Of a stretch of 64,000 bases of DNA, positions 8,497 through 16,918 are shown piece by piece; the first letter of the stretch is position 1; every line of letters starts with the position of its first letter. A program made the translations under genes and the position numbers. Source of the stretch: CBDFKU01 sp965248975 (GTDB taxonomy: Bacteria > Chloroflexota > Dehalococcoidia > Lucifugimonadales > JAGWBF01); assembly GCA_965248975.1 (NCBI GenBank), contig CBDFKU010000019.1, positions 310,001-374,000 of the forward strand, written 5' to 3'. The notes beneath the pieces are model-generated. The model was not told where the DNA came from. It saw only the letters and a list, made by a program, of their open reading frames with translations, and searched no databases.

Positions 8497-9405
8497 CTAC
8501 TCGGCGGCCAGCTTCAGGCGTGGGTCCAAGAGGTCCCTGAGCCAGTCGCCAATGGTGTTGAGGGACAGCACCACGAGTACGATGGCCAGGCCCGGGAACA
8601 TGGACACCCACCACATGTCGAAGATCTGGGCGCGGCCGTCGTTGACCATGCCTCCCCAGGAAGGGGCCGGAGGGGGCACTCCCACGCCAAGAAAGCTGAG
8701 GGATGCCTCGATGAGGACGACCTGGCCGACCTGAAGGGTGGTGAGCACGATTATGGTCGCCGTGACGTTGGGTAGGATGTGGCGGGCCATGATTCTGAAG
8801 GCTGATACCCCTGCCAGGCGCGCCAGGGTCACGAAGTCTTGCTCCCGCAGACTTAGCACCTCCGCTCTAACCTGACGGGCGAAGCGAGACCATAGTAGTG
8901 CGACGATGACGATAACGACGTTCTGGAAGCTGGCTCCCAGGGTCACGGCGGCGACGATGGCGATGAGGATCAGGGGCAAGGAGAGGGCGATGTCGACGAT
9001 GCGCATGATAATGCTGTCTACGATTCCCCCGTAGTAACCCGAGGCTATGCCAACGGCGCTCCCGACGGTCGCTCCAATAACGATGACCAGACCAGCCACC
9101 GATAATGAGACTCGTGAGCCGAACACCAGCCGGCTGAACACGTCGCGGCCGAGAGTGTCGGTTCCCAGCAGGTGGTCAGTCGTTCCTCCCGAGGTGAAGG
9201 CAGGAGGGAGGGTGCTGCTCCGCAGATCCTGCTCCCGGGGATTGTGGGTGGCTATCAGGTCGGCGAAAATGGCCATAACCGCGAACGCGATAAGGATGGC
9301 GGCCGCCGTTGCCGGAACGATACCGATGCGAAACGCCCGCCGTCGCAAGGTGAAGAGCCGGTCCTGCCATGCCGGGGCCGGCACGCTTTGTGAGCGTTCG
9401 ATCAT
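8497..9405 (-). CDS. ABC transporter permease, DppC/OppC type
   Basis: The 302-residue protein has an N-terminal helix (ATAAAILIAFAVMAIFADLIA), the OppC-type N-terminal segment with HLLGTDTLGRDVFSRLVFGSR, and five further membrane helices. The EAA loop, the contact point for the ATPase, reads as a variant around REQDFVTLARLAGVSAFRIMARHILPN. It pairs with the DppB-type subunit encoded 60 bp upstream to form the inner-membrane channel. The C-terminus (TIGDWLRDLLDPRLK) is typical of the family. The ATG has only a weak ribosome-binding site. Confidence 0.92.
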   Translation of the reverse strand: MIERSQSVPAPAWQDRLFTLRRRAFRIGIVPATAAAILIAFAVMAIFADLIATHNPREQDLRSSTLPPAFTSGGTTDHLLGTDTLGRDVFSRLVFGSRVSLSVAGLVIVIGATVGSAVGIASGYYGGIVDSIIMRIVDIALSLPLILIAIVAAVTLGASFQNVVIVIVALLWSRFARQVRAEVLSLREQDFVTLARLAGVSAFRIMARHILPNVTATIIVLTTLQVGQVVLIEASLSFLGVGVPPPAPSWGGMVNDGRAQIFDMWWVSMFPGLAIVLVVLSLNTIGDWLRDLLDPRLKLAAE

Positions 9406-9465
9406 CTACCCGGCTCCGCCGGCAAGTCGGGGTCCTGGCATCGTACTCTCTTCATTCCTTGCCAT

Positions 9466-10383
9466 CTAGCTAAAGCGTATCCGCGGGTTGAGGTAAGCAT
9501 AGGCAATATCGAGAAGCAGGTTGCCGACCAGGTAGACGGAGGTGATGAACAGCACCGCTCCTTGCACGACGTTGAAGTCGCGCCTGACAGTGGCCTGGAA
9601 GGTAAGCTGGCCGACCCCGGGCCACGCGAAAATGGTCTCGACGATGATCGTCCCCGAGACCAGGAAGAAGAAGACCAGCCCCGTGTAGGTAAGCACTGGG
9701 AGTCCGGCGTTCTTCAAAGCGTGTTTCCAAAGGACACGGCTTTCGCCCACCCCCTTGATGCGGGCCAGCTTGACGTACTCGGTATCAAGGGTTTCCAGCA
9801 TGCTGGAGCGGGTAAGGCGCATGATACCGGCGGTGGCCAGCCAGCCGAGGGTGACCGCCGGCATGATGATCGAGGTGAAGCCGCTTTTACCCGCCACCGG
9901 CAGGATCTGCAACCACACCCCGAAGACCAGCATGAGGATCAGCCCCAGCCAGAACGGAGGGACGGCCTGGCCCAGCACGGCGAACAGACGGGCGAAGATA
10001 TCGAAGGGGCTTCCACGCCATGCCGCGGCATAGATCCCGATGGGCAGGCCGATCACCAGGCTGATCAGAAAGCTTGCCCCGGCCAGCTGGAGGGTCGCCG
10101 GGATGCGCTGTCCCAGCATTTCGGTAACGGGTGCTCCCCGGGTGTGCGACTCTCCGAGGTCTCCCCGTACGGCACCCCAAAGCCAGGAGCCGTACTGTAC
10201 GTAGAGGGGATCGTCGAGATGCAGGGCCTTTCGGACCTGAGCCCGGTGCTCCGTTGAGGCATCCTCGGCTAGGATGACGTTGATGGGGTCGCCGGATAGC
10301 CGGGCCAGGAAAAAGACGATCAGGGACATAGCCACCAGGCTGGCGGCGGTCTGTAGCACACGGTTGAGGATATAACGAGTCAT
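9466..10383 (-). CDS. ABC transporter permease, DppB/OppB type
   Basis: The 305-residue protein starts with TRYILNRVLQTAASLVAMSLIVFFLARLSGDP, the characteristic DppB N-terminus, and has about six membrane helices. The EAA loop reads DTEYVKLARIKGVGESRVLWKHALKN, and the C-terminus AYAYLNPRIRFS is standard for the family. It forms the translocation pore with the DppC-type subunit. Its ATG follows the stop of the upstream ATPase gene by only 3 bp, which suggests translational coupling in the order ATPase, ATPase, permease, permease. Confidence 0.93.
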   Translation of the reverse strand: MTRYILNRVLQTAASLVAMSLIVFFLARLSGDPINVILAEDASTEHRAQVRKALHLDDPLYVQYGSWLWGAVRGDLGESHTRGAPVTEMLGQRIPATLQLAGASFLISLVIGLPIGIYAAAWRGSPFDIFARLFAVLGQAVPPFWLGLILMLVFGVWLQILPVAGKSGFTSIIMPAVTLGWLATAGIMRLTRSSMLETLDTEYVKLARIKGVGESRVLWKHALKNAGLPVLTYTGLVFFFLVSGTIIVETIFAWPGVGQLTFQATVRRDFNVVQGAVLFITSVYLVGNLLLDIAYAYLNPRIRFS

Positions 10384-10386
10384 AAC

Positions 10387-11415
10387 CTAGGCTTCCGAGG
10401 AGGCCGTCTCTCCTGGGACATCAGCTGTCCCGGCGCCGGCATCGTACAGATGGCAGGCCACGGTTCGGCCCGGTGCAACCTCTACAAGCTCGGGCTCCAC
10501 CTGGCTGCACCTGTCGAATGCTCGGGGGCAGCGCGGGTGAAATCGGCAGCCCGACGGCGGGTTCATGGGAGAAGGGACCTCACCACTGAGCTTTAGCTGG
10601 ACCTGGCTTCTCTTCCCATCGGCCCGGATGGTGGGGACGGCCGCCAGGAGTGCCTGGGTGTAGGGGTGGAGAGGCTTGGAGTACACCTCGGCCGCTGGTC
10701 CGGACTCCACGATCTGGCCGAGATACATGACGGCGATGTGGTGGCTCATGTACCTGACCACCGGCAGGTCGTGGGCGATCATAAACATCGTCAGGTTGAA
10801 CTGCGCCTGGAGGTCTTTGAGGAGGTTCATTATCTGGGCCCTGGTTGATACGTCCAACGCCGAAACCGGCTCGTCAAGGACCATGAGCTCCGGGTTCGTA
10901 GCCAGGGCGCGGGCGATGGCGATCCTCTGGCGCTGACCGCCGCTGAACTGATGGGGGTACTGCCGCCTCATATTGGGGTTCAGGCCCACCCGTTCCAGCA
11001 GCTCGCCCGCTCGATCCTTTATCTCGTTGCGGGAATACCTCCCCAGCCCGATCAGGGGCTCACCTATTATCTCCCATATCTGCATCCGGGGGCTGAGCGA
11101 AGCGTAGGGGTCCTGGAACACAGCTTGCACGCTCTGGCGGTACGTCAGGAGCTCTGCGCCCTTCATGGCGTGGATGTCGCCCTCCCGGAAGTACATGTTG
11201 CCGCTGGTAGGCCGTTCGATGTTTAGCAATAGCTTGGCAACCGTGGTTTTGCCGCATCCGGATTCCCCCACCATTCCGAAGGTGATGCCCTTGGTGACCG
11301 AAAAGCTGACTCCGTCGACCGCACGCACGTATCCCAGCAGGGTCCTGACCAGGACCCCTCTTTTTATGGGGAAGTGCTTGGTCGCGGCGGCTGCGGACAG
11401 AAGGACCTCGCTCAT
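10387..11415 (-). CDS. Oligopeptide/dipeptide ABC transporter ATP-binding protein, OppF type
   Basis: The 342-residue ATPase has Walker A GESGCGKTT, the Q-loop (AVFQDPYASLSPRM), the signature FSGGQRQRIAIARAL, Walker B (LMVLDEPVSALDV) and the His-switch AHD. The C-terminal extension (GCRFHPRCPRAFDRC, continuing to VACHLY) is the oligopeptide ATPase tail that can bind an Fe-S cluster in this group. It energises uptake with the OppD-type partner. Its ATG overlaps the stop of that partner by 4 bp (ATGA). Confidence 0.93.
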   Translation of the reverse strand: MSEVLLSAAAATKHFPIKRGVLVRTLLGYVRAVDGVSFSVTKGITFGMVGESGCGKTTVAKLLLNIERPTSGNMYFREGDIHAMKGAELLTYRQSVQAVFQDPYASLSPRMQIWEIIGEPLIGLGRYSRNEIKDRAGELLERVGLNPNMRRQYPHQFSGGQRQRIAIARALATNPELMVLDEPVSALDVSTRAQIMNLLKDLQAQFNLTMFMIAHDLPVVRYMSHHIAVMYLGQIVESGPAAEVYSKPLHPYTQALLAAVPTIRADGKRSQVQLKLSGEVPSPMNPPSGCRFHPRCPRAFDRCSQVEPELVEVAPGRTVACHLYDAGAGTADVPGETASSEA

Positions 11416-12395
11416 CGCACGTCGGCGCTCACCGGAAGGAAGCAGCTCACCGAATGACCGTTCTCCAGGTAGGTAGTCTCTGGATAGTCAGCATTGCAAC
11501 GGTCCTGTACCCTGGGACACCTGGGCGCGAATCTGCATCCGGACGGAAACTCCCGGGGGTTGGGAGGCTGTCCAGGGATGCTGGCCAGCCGGTCCTGGAT
11601 CGATTCCATCTTGGGCAGCGAGCTGAGGAGGGCCTCGGTGTAGGGGTGAGCCGGTCGAGACAGCACCTCTTCGGTGGTTCCCATCTCGATGATGCGTCCG
11701 GCATACATGACCGCCATCCGGTCGCACACCGAGGCCACAACGCCCATATCGTGGCTGATGAAAATCATCGAGAAGCCGAACTCCTGCTGAAGCTCCTTCA
11801 GCAGCTCCAGGTACTGTGCCTGTACGGTGACATCCAGTGAGGTCGTGGGCTCGTCGGCCAGAAGGAGCTTGGGTGACGTGGAGAACATGATCGATCCGAC
11901 GACCCGTTGGCGCATCCCACCGCTCATCTGATGCGGATAGTCGTAGATGCGCCGTTCCGCCGCCGGGATCCTGACGCGACGGAGTATGTCCACTACAGCC
12001 TCTGTCAGGGAGCGTCCCCTCAGGCCTCGGTGGGTCCGGATGCTCTCTCCCACCTGGTCGCCGATGGTAAAAGCGGGGTTCAGCGAGGTCATCGGATCCT
12101 GCAGGATCATGGCCAGCTTGCGCCCCCTTACGCGGTGCATCTCGGAGTTGGACTTTGCCAACAGGTCCTCACCCTGCAGGATGATCTGGCCATGGGCCCT
12201 TCCCGGTGGAGGGACCAAGCGAAGGATCGCTAGGGCGGTCATGGTCTTGCCGCACCCGGACTCACCAACTATACCGAGGGTCTCGCCCCCTTCCAACCGG
12301 AAGCTGACGCCGTCCACTGCTCGGACTGGCCCCGAGGTCGTGGGAAACTGGACCGAGAGGTCCTTAACTTCGAGCAACGTTGGCTGCGGCGTCAT
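11412..12395 (-). CDS. Oligopeptide/dipeptide ABC transporter ATP-binding protein, OppD type
   Basis: The protein carries Walker A GESGCGKTM, the Q-loop (LQDPMTSLNPAFTIGDQV), the signature MSGGMRQRV, Walker B (LLLADEPTTSLDV), the His-switch SHD and the C-terminal GCRFAPRCPRVQDRC cysteine tail of OppD-type subunits. It is the first gene of the transporter operon. I chose the ATG at 12395 (MTPQPTLLEV) because TATAAT lies only 10 bp upstream, so the transcript could start at or next to this codon. An ATG at 12422 would add nine residues but falls inside the predicted promoter spacer and has no ribosome-binding site. Confidence 0.88.
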   Translation of the reverse strand: MTPQPTLLEVKDLSVQFPTTSGPVRAVDGVSFRLEGGETLGIVGESGCGKTMTALAILRLVPPPGRAHGQIILQGEDLLAKSNSEMHRVRGRKLAMILQDPMTSLNPAFTIGDQVGESIRTHRGLRGRSLTEAVVDILRRVRIPAAERRIYDYPHQMSGGMRQRVVGSIMFSTSPKLLLADEPTTSLDVTVQAQYLELLKELQQEFGFSMIFISHDMGVVASVCDRMAVMYAGRIIEMGTTEEVLSRPAHPYTEALLSSLPKMESIQDRLASIPGQPPNPREFPSGCRFAPRCPRVQDRCNADYPETTYLENGHSVSCFLPVSADVR

Positions 12396-12405
12396 GAGGC
12401 AGTCT

Positions 12406-12435
12406 ATTATAGGGGTGGGCATTGAGAGAACGCAA
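12406..12435 (-). promoter_or_regulatory. Possible promoter giving a leaderless OppD-type transcript
   Basis: On the minus strand TATAAT (12411-12406) follows TTGCGT (12435-12430) with an 18-bp spacer. The -10 box is perfect and the -35 box weak. The OppD ATG at 12395 would fall at about the transcription start. The 257-bp space to the divergent amidohydrolase holds no other gene. Confidence 0.45.
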
Positions 12436-12679
12436 TTCTGCCGGCCCGGAAGGACCGGGCTCTTTGAATTGGACGATGGCTGGCCTGGTGTACAACCCGC
12501 CTTACGCCGGCGTAGAATGAATTGACCGAACTTCTTCTATCGCACCCTGACCAAGTCGAGTGCATGGCTATATTGGTGCTGGAATCGGGTTCCCCGGTCC
12601 AGGAGCGAAACGGCGGCGCGAACGCCACCCCCGGGTGTACAAGCTCTGGCCGGGTAGCTAGTGAGAGGGGGCCAAGCGC

Positions 12680-13795
12680 ATGAGCAAATACCGAATAGTC
12701 TCCTCGGACGACCACGTGTACGAGCCAGCGAATCTGTGGGATGGCAGGATCGAGTCCAGGTTCGCGGACAGGGCTCCCCGGATCGCTCGCATGGACGATG
12801 GGGGCGACTGGTGGGTCTGCGACGACACCAGGATGAACCCGGTCACCTCCGGCTCCCAGGCGGGCACGAGATTCAAGGCGCCGGAACTGCTGAGCGCGAT
12901 TGATACCTTCGACAAGGTCCGGCCCGGCGGCTACATTCCCGAAGAGCACATAAAGGACATGGACCTCGATGGGATCGACGTCAGTGTCCTGTATCCTACC
13001 GCAGGTATCGCGCTCTATAGGGTGTCGGATAGCGAGCTGCTCACCGCCGTCCTCCGGGGGTACAACGACTGGCTCGGCGAGTTCTGTGGAGCTTTCCCCG
13101 AGAGGCTGAAGGCCATTGCCATGCTCAACATGGACGACACGGAATCCGGAGTGAGGGAATTGGAGCGTTGCGCGCGGATGGGGTTTGTTGGGGCCATGAT
13201 GTCGGTATACCCCCAGCCGGGCAAGAGATACGGTTCGCCGACGTACGAGCCCCTGTGGGCAGCGGCCCAAGACCTGGGCATGCCCCTTAGCCTTCACATC
13301 GGCACCCAGCGTCCCGGACCCGAGTTCGATACTACCGAGGCGCCACAGCCCTCCTCCAGCTGCAACGTGGACCACTGGGTGCGAAAGTCTCTGGCGGACA
13401 TGATCTTTAGCGGGGTTTTCGCACGCTATCCCGGGCTGCAGGTGGGTTCGGTGGAACACGAGGTATCCTGGGCCGCCCATTTCCTCGATCGGCTCGATTA
13501 CACCTACACACAGAGGATCCACCGGCCCGGCTGGCACGAGCTGGAGGATGGCATGTTGCCCAGCGACTATTTCCACCGCAACGTGTTCATCGGTTTCCAG
13601 GAGGACGGCCTGGGCATACGGTTGCGTGACGTTATAGGGGTGGAAAGCCTCCTGTGGGGCTCCGACTATCCCCATCAGGAATCCACCTTCCCCAGAAGTA
13701 TGGAGATCCTCGAAGACATCCTTGCAGATTGCACCGAGGAAGAGAAGGCCAAGATCTCCGGGGGCAACGCCGCGAGGGTGTACCGTCTGAACTGA
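12680..13795 (+). CDS. Amidohydrolase-2 family metal-dependent hydrolase
   Basis: The 371-residue protein has VSSDDHVYEPANLW, LHIGTQ, GSVEHEVSWAAHF and GSDYPHQESTFP, the same four landmarks as the paralogues at 5.3 and 20.8 kb. These mark a mononuclear-metal amidohydrolase of the ACMSD-like group. The mid segment PEEHIKDMDLDGIDVSVLYPT is a further subfamily feature, shared in form with the 20.8-kb copy (DEHVKDMDLDGVSGAVLYPS). It is divergent from the transporter operon and is the first of three rightward genes that may be co-transcribed. Substrate not determined. Confidence 0.88.
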   Translation: MSKYRIVSSDDHVYEPANLWDGRIESRFADRAPRIARMDDGGDWWVCDDTRMNPVTSGSQAGTRFKAPELLSAIDTFDKVRPGGYIPEEHIKDMDLDGIDVSVLYPTAGIALYRVSDSELLTAVLRGYNDWLGEFCGAFPERLKAIAMLNMDDTESGVRELERCARMGFVGAMMSVYPQPGKRYGSPTYEPLWAAAQDLGMPLSLHIGTQRPGPEFDTTEAPQPSSSCNVDHWVRKSLADMIFSGVFARYPGLQVGSVEHEVSWAAHFLDRLDYTYTQRIHRPGWHELEDGMLPSDYFHRNVFIGFQEDGLGIRLRDVIGVESLLWGSDYPHQESTFPRSMEILEDILADCTEEEKAKISGGNAARVYRLN

Positions 13796-13915
13796 CCGGG
13801 GCTTCAGCGTGCCGACGTTCCTGACCAATTACGACCGGACCGGGATTGAGGGGCGCGCAAGAAACATGAGGAAGAATGTACTCCCGGTTTAACAGTCTCC
13901 CTTCCGGAGGACGTC

Positions 13916-15022
13916 ATGGCCAAGAATGGCTTCAAGGTCTTCGACTCGGACATGCATGTTGGGGAGCCCCACGACCTTTGGCAGCGCTACATGGACCCCG
14001 CTTTCCGGGATAAGATTCACGGCCTAAACCGTGGACCCATGGACCTGGCCGTCGAAGTGGAGGGGAAGGTCTCCAGGGAGAGCTCCAACGTGCGGGCCGG
14101 CGACGGCCGAACAGCGAGGCTCGACCGTTTCGAGGTAGGACTCAAGAGGGACTTCGACCCCGTATCCCAGGTCGAGGCGATGGACATGGAGGGCGTCGAC
14201 ATATGCGTCCTGTTCCCGACCCGTGGACTGTCTCCCCTCTCGTTAAACAACATGGACCCCCAGCTGGCTGCTGCCATCTGCCGGGCCTACAACGACTGGA
14301 TGTACGACTTCGTCCAGGAGTCGCCGGCCCGGATGTACGGTTGCGCCATGGTTGCGCCCCAGGACGTCGAGGCCGCCGTTACCGAGACCCGCCGCATGGT
14401 GGAGAAGGGGTTCAAGTCGATCTTCATGCGCTCTAACCAGGTGGACGGTCGCAACTGGTCAGATACCTGCTACGACCCCCTGTGGGCTGAGTGCCAGCGG
14501 CTGGATATACCCGTTGGCATCCACCCCGGAGGGCTGCCGATCGACCCAGACCAACCGCACATCGGCAGCCAGTTCGAGCCAGGCAGGATGTGGATGGCGT
14601 GCCACTCCTTGAACACCCAGGTGGCGGTGGTGGACTTCATCGGCGGCGGCGTGTGCCAGCGCTTCCCAGACCTGAGGATCGCCTTCCTGGAGGGAAACTG
14701 CTCCTGGCTCCCATGGCTGATGTGGCGGATGGACGAGTTCCAGGGTTGGACCGACCGCTACGGCATCTCGGAGCCGCTGCCCCAGCCGCCCAGCCAGTAC
14801 TTCAAGCGCCAGTGCTTCGTCTCCATCGAGCCCGATGAGACCCCCGCGAGGTACATGGCCGAGCTGGGCTATGAGCACACTATGGTTTTCTCCACCGACT
14901 ATCCTCATCCCGAAGGCGGCTTTCCCGCGGCCACGGAGGATTTCCTCAAGCTGCCCTTGAGCGACCAGACCAAACGCAAAGTCCTTTGGGACAACTGCGC
15001 CCGGCTGTACAGCTTCGAATAG
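13916..15022 (+). CDS. Amidohydrolase-2 family metal-dependent hydrolase (divergent paralogue)
   Basis: The 368-residue protein shows DSDMHVGEPHDLW, IHPGGLP, FLEGNCSWLPWLMWRMDEF and STDYPHPEGGFP. The His in the VEH motif of the neighbours is replaced (LEGNCSW), and the mid motif is IHPGG rather than LHxGT, so this copy is in a different branch from the other three and probably has its own substrate. CCGGAGGACGTC precedes the ATG, a good ribosome-binding site. It lies 120 bp after one amidohydrolase and 126 bp before a crotonase-like hydrolase on the same strand. Confidence 0.85.
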   Translation: MAKNGFKVFDSDMHVGEPHDLWQRYMDPAFRDKIHGLNRGPMDLAVEVEGKVSRESSNVRAGDGRTARLDRFEVGLKRDFDPVSQVEAMDMEGVDICVLFPTRGLSPLSLNNMDPQLAAAICRAYNDWMYDFVQESPARMYGCAMVAPQDVEAAVTETRRMVEKGFKSIFMRSNQVDGRNWSDTCYDPLWAECQRLDIPVGIHPGGLPIDPDQPHIGSQFEPGRMWMACHSLNTQVAVVDFIGGGVCQRFPDLRIAFLEGNCSWLPWLMWRMDEFQGWTDRYGISEPLPQPPSQYFKRQCFVSIEPDETPARYMAELGYEHTMVFSTDYPHPEGGFPAATEDFLKLPLSDQTKRKVLWDNCARLYSFE

Positions 15023-15148
15023 ACTGGTAAGGCGCCGGCCTTTCCTGGTTCCCTTCGAGAAGACCGGGTTGTCAGGCCCCGGCTCAATCCTTCCCTGGAG
15101 CGCAGAGGGGACTAGCCGCCTCTATTTTCTCGCCCGGAGGAGTCACCG

Positions 15149-15922
15149 ATGACAAGATTCGAGGACTATGCCAACAAATACGATTTCCTGAGCATGGAAC
15201 GACGGGATGGGATCCTTCAGATTACCTTCCACACGGATGGGGACAGTCTGAAGTGGAGCCGTAAGGTACAGTTTGAGTGCGGCAATGCCTTCGCCGACAT
15301 AGGAAACGATTCCGAAAACAAAATCGTGATAATGACCGGGACCGGGGATGACTTCTGTACCCAGTCGACGGGCCCTCGCTACGACGCGACACCCCAGGAG
15401 TGGGACTCGATTCGTCGGGGCGGGATAAAGCAGATCATGAACCTCCTGGACATCGAGGTGCCGATGATCTGTGCCGTCAACGGCCCCTTCTTCATCCACG
15501 CCCACCTGGGACTCCTGTGCGACATCGTGCTGTCGGCGGAGGAGGCGGTGTTCCAGGACGGCACCCACATCACGATCGGGACCGTCCCCGGAGACGGCTC
15601 CCACGTTGTGTGGCCGGCGCTTCTGGGGCCGAACCGGGGAAGATACCTGCTGCTAACGGGGCAGAAGCTCTCGGCTTCGGAGGCCCTCGATCTGGGGTTG
15701 GTCAACGAAGTGTTGCCGAGGGAGAGGCTGCTTCCCCGCGCGTGGGAGCTGGCGGAGCAACTGGCCCAAAAGCCTCCGCTGACCCTGCGCTACACCAGGG
15801 TGGTCCTAACCCTCCAGCTGAAACGCCTCATGCAGGACATGCTGGGTTACGGCCTGGCCATCGAGGGGCTGGCTTATCTGGACTGGAACCCCGGTCTCGC
15901 ACCACGTAAGGATGCTGACTAA
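15149..15922 (+). CDS. Crotonase-fold hydrolase resembling 6-oxocamphor hydrolase
   Basis: The 257-residue protein is crotonase-like, and its whole length recalls 6-oxocamphor hydrolase (CamK/OCH), which cleaves a C-C bond in cyclic beta-diketones. Residues I align with the reported catalytic set are Trp36, His117, His140, Asp149 and Glu239, all kept at a near-constant offset from the OCH numbering I remember (40, 122, 145, 154, 244). Other matching segments are NKIVIMTGTGDDFC and VPGDGSHVVWP. The CoA-binding features of true enoyl-CoA hydratases are not obvious. GGAGGAGTCACCG precedes the ATG. Placed after two amidohydrolases, it could perform a ring-opening step. The alignment is from memory and the substrate is unknown. 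Confidence 0.75.
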   Translation: MTRFEDYANKYDFLSMERRDGILQITFHTDGDSLKWSRKVQFECGNAFADIGNDSENKIVIMTGTGDDFCTQSTGPRYDATPQEWDSIRRGGIKQIMNLLDIEVPMICAVNGPFFIHAHLGLLCDIVLSAEEAVFQDGTHITIGTVPGDGSHVVWPALLGPNRGRYLLLTGQKLSASEALDLGLVNEVLPRERLLPRAWELAEQLAQKPPLTLRYTRVVLTLQLKRLMQDMLGYGLAIEGLAYLDWNPGLAPRKDAD

Positions 15923-15928
15923 AGCCCG

Positions 15929-16837
15929 CTAGCCCGTTCGGGTGTACTTCACTACCCTGCGGTCGCGGCCCCACTCGCCGGGTCGCACCAGGTATAGATC
16001 CCGACGCGAGTCCAGACATATGCTGTGGCAGCTCCAGAATGTCTCGGACCCCCATCGGGCCAGCGGCTCACCGTCGAGAGTCACGATGCTGACGAAGCCC
16101 CCGTCGTGCTCGACGACGTAGACCGTGTCGTCGAGCACGTAAAGGGATGCGGGCCCGACGAACTCCGTCGGCCAGGTAGTGACGTATTCCCCGTCTTGTG
16201 TGAACACTTGCACCCGCTGGTTCTTCTGGTCGGCCACCAGGAGGCGGCCCCGGCTGTCGATGCAGATGCCGTGGGGCAGGTTGAACTCTCCTGGTCCGGT
16301 GCCCGGCTCTCCCCAGGAATGAAGCAACTCTCCTTTCGCGGAGAATCTGTGGACCCTGCTGTTGGCATACCCGTCGGCGACATAGATTTCTCCCGAGGGT
16401 GCCGGAGCTACTCCGGCGGGTAAGTTGAATGGCTCCGCACCTCGCTTGACGTCTTTCCAGTTCCCGTGGCCGAAGTCCGTCGGATCGACCCCGGTGTCCG
16501 AGCGAGAGCCCCTGGTGCCCAGGGCCATCAGGAGCTCTCCCGAGAGGGTGAATTTCATCACCTGCCCTCCGTCCGAGTCCACAAACCAGGCGTTGTCGTC
16601 GCCATTTATCAGCATAGTGTGAGGGTTGACAAAGAGGCCTTCTCCCCACGACGAGAGGCAGTTGCCCTCACGGTCGAATACCACGACCGGATGCTCCGGA
16701 GCCCTGTTGAACACGAAGACCCTATCCTGGGAGTCCACGGCTACTCCCGCGGCGGGCATCTGCCAGCCCTCGGGAAGGCGTGCCCACTCCTCGTCCACTT
16801 CGAACGTGTGTCTGCCGCTTCCAACTGTGGTTACCAT
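15929..16837 (-). CDS. NHL-repeat beta-propeller protein
   Basis: The 302-residue protein is built of NHL-type strands: AAGVAVDSQDRVFVFNR, NPHTMLINGDDNAWFVDS, LPAGVAPAPSGEIYVADGYANSRVHRFS, LPHGICIDSRGRLLVADQKNQRVQVF and a last SHSICLDSRRDLYLV blade. That suggests five to six blades, similar to the lyase domain of peptidyl-alpha-hydroxyglycine amidating lyases. No signal peptide is seen, so it is probably cytoplasmic. AAAGGGTGA lies before the ATG. The stop is only 6 bp from the convergent crotonase gene. NHL propellers here may act as lactonases, lyases or binding scaffolds; I cannot choose. Confidence 0.8.
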   Translation of the reverse strand: MVTTVGSGRHTFEVDEEWARLPEGWQMPAAGVAVDSQDRVFVFNRAPEHPVVVFDREGNCLSSWGEGLFVNPHTMLINGDDNAWFVDSDGGQVMKFTLSGELLMALGTRGSRSDTGVDPTDFGHGNWKDVKRGAEPFNLPAGVAPAPSGEIYVADGYANSRVHRFSAKGELLHSWGEPGTGPGEFNLPHGICIDSRGRLLVADQKNQRVQVFTQDGEYVTTWPTEFVGPASLYVLDDTVYVVEHDGGFVSIVTLDGEPLARWGSETFWSCHSICLDSRRDLYLVRPGEWGRDRRVVKYTRTG

Positions 16838-16918
16838 GGTTCACCCTTTCTCTGCCGGCTCCACCCGTGAGCAGCGTCGGGACGTCTATTGCCTTCCAAG
16901 TCCCAATTTACGGGCCTG

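Noticed and set aside
12407..13828. Long leftward open frame of 473 codons
   Set aside because: It lies antisense to a clear amidohydrolase with intact motifs and resembles no protein; a by-product of high GC codon use.
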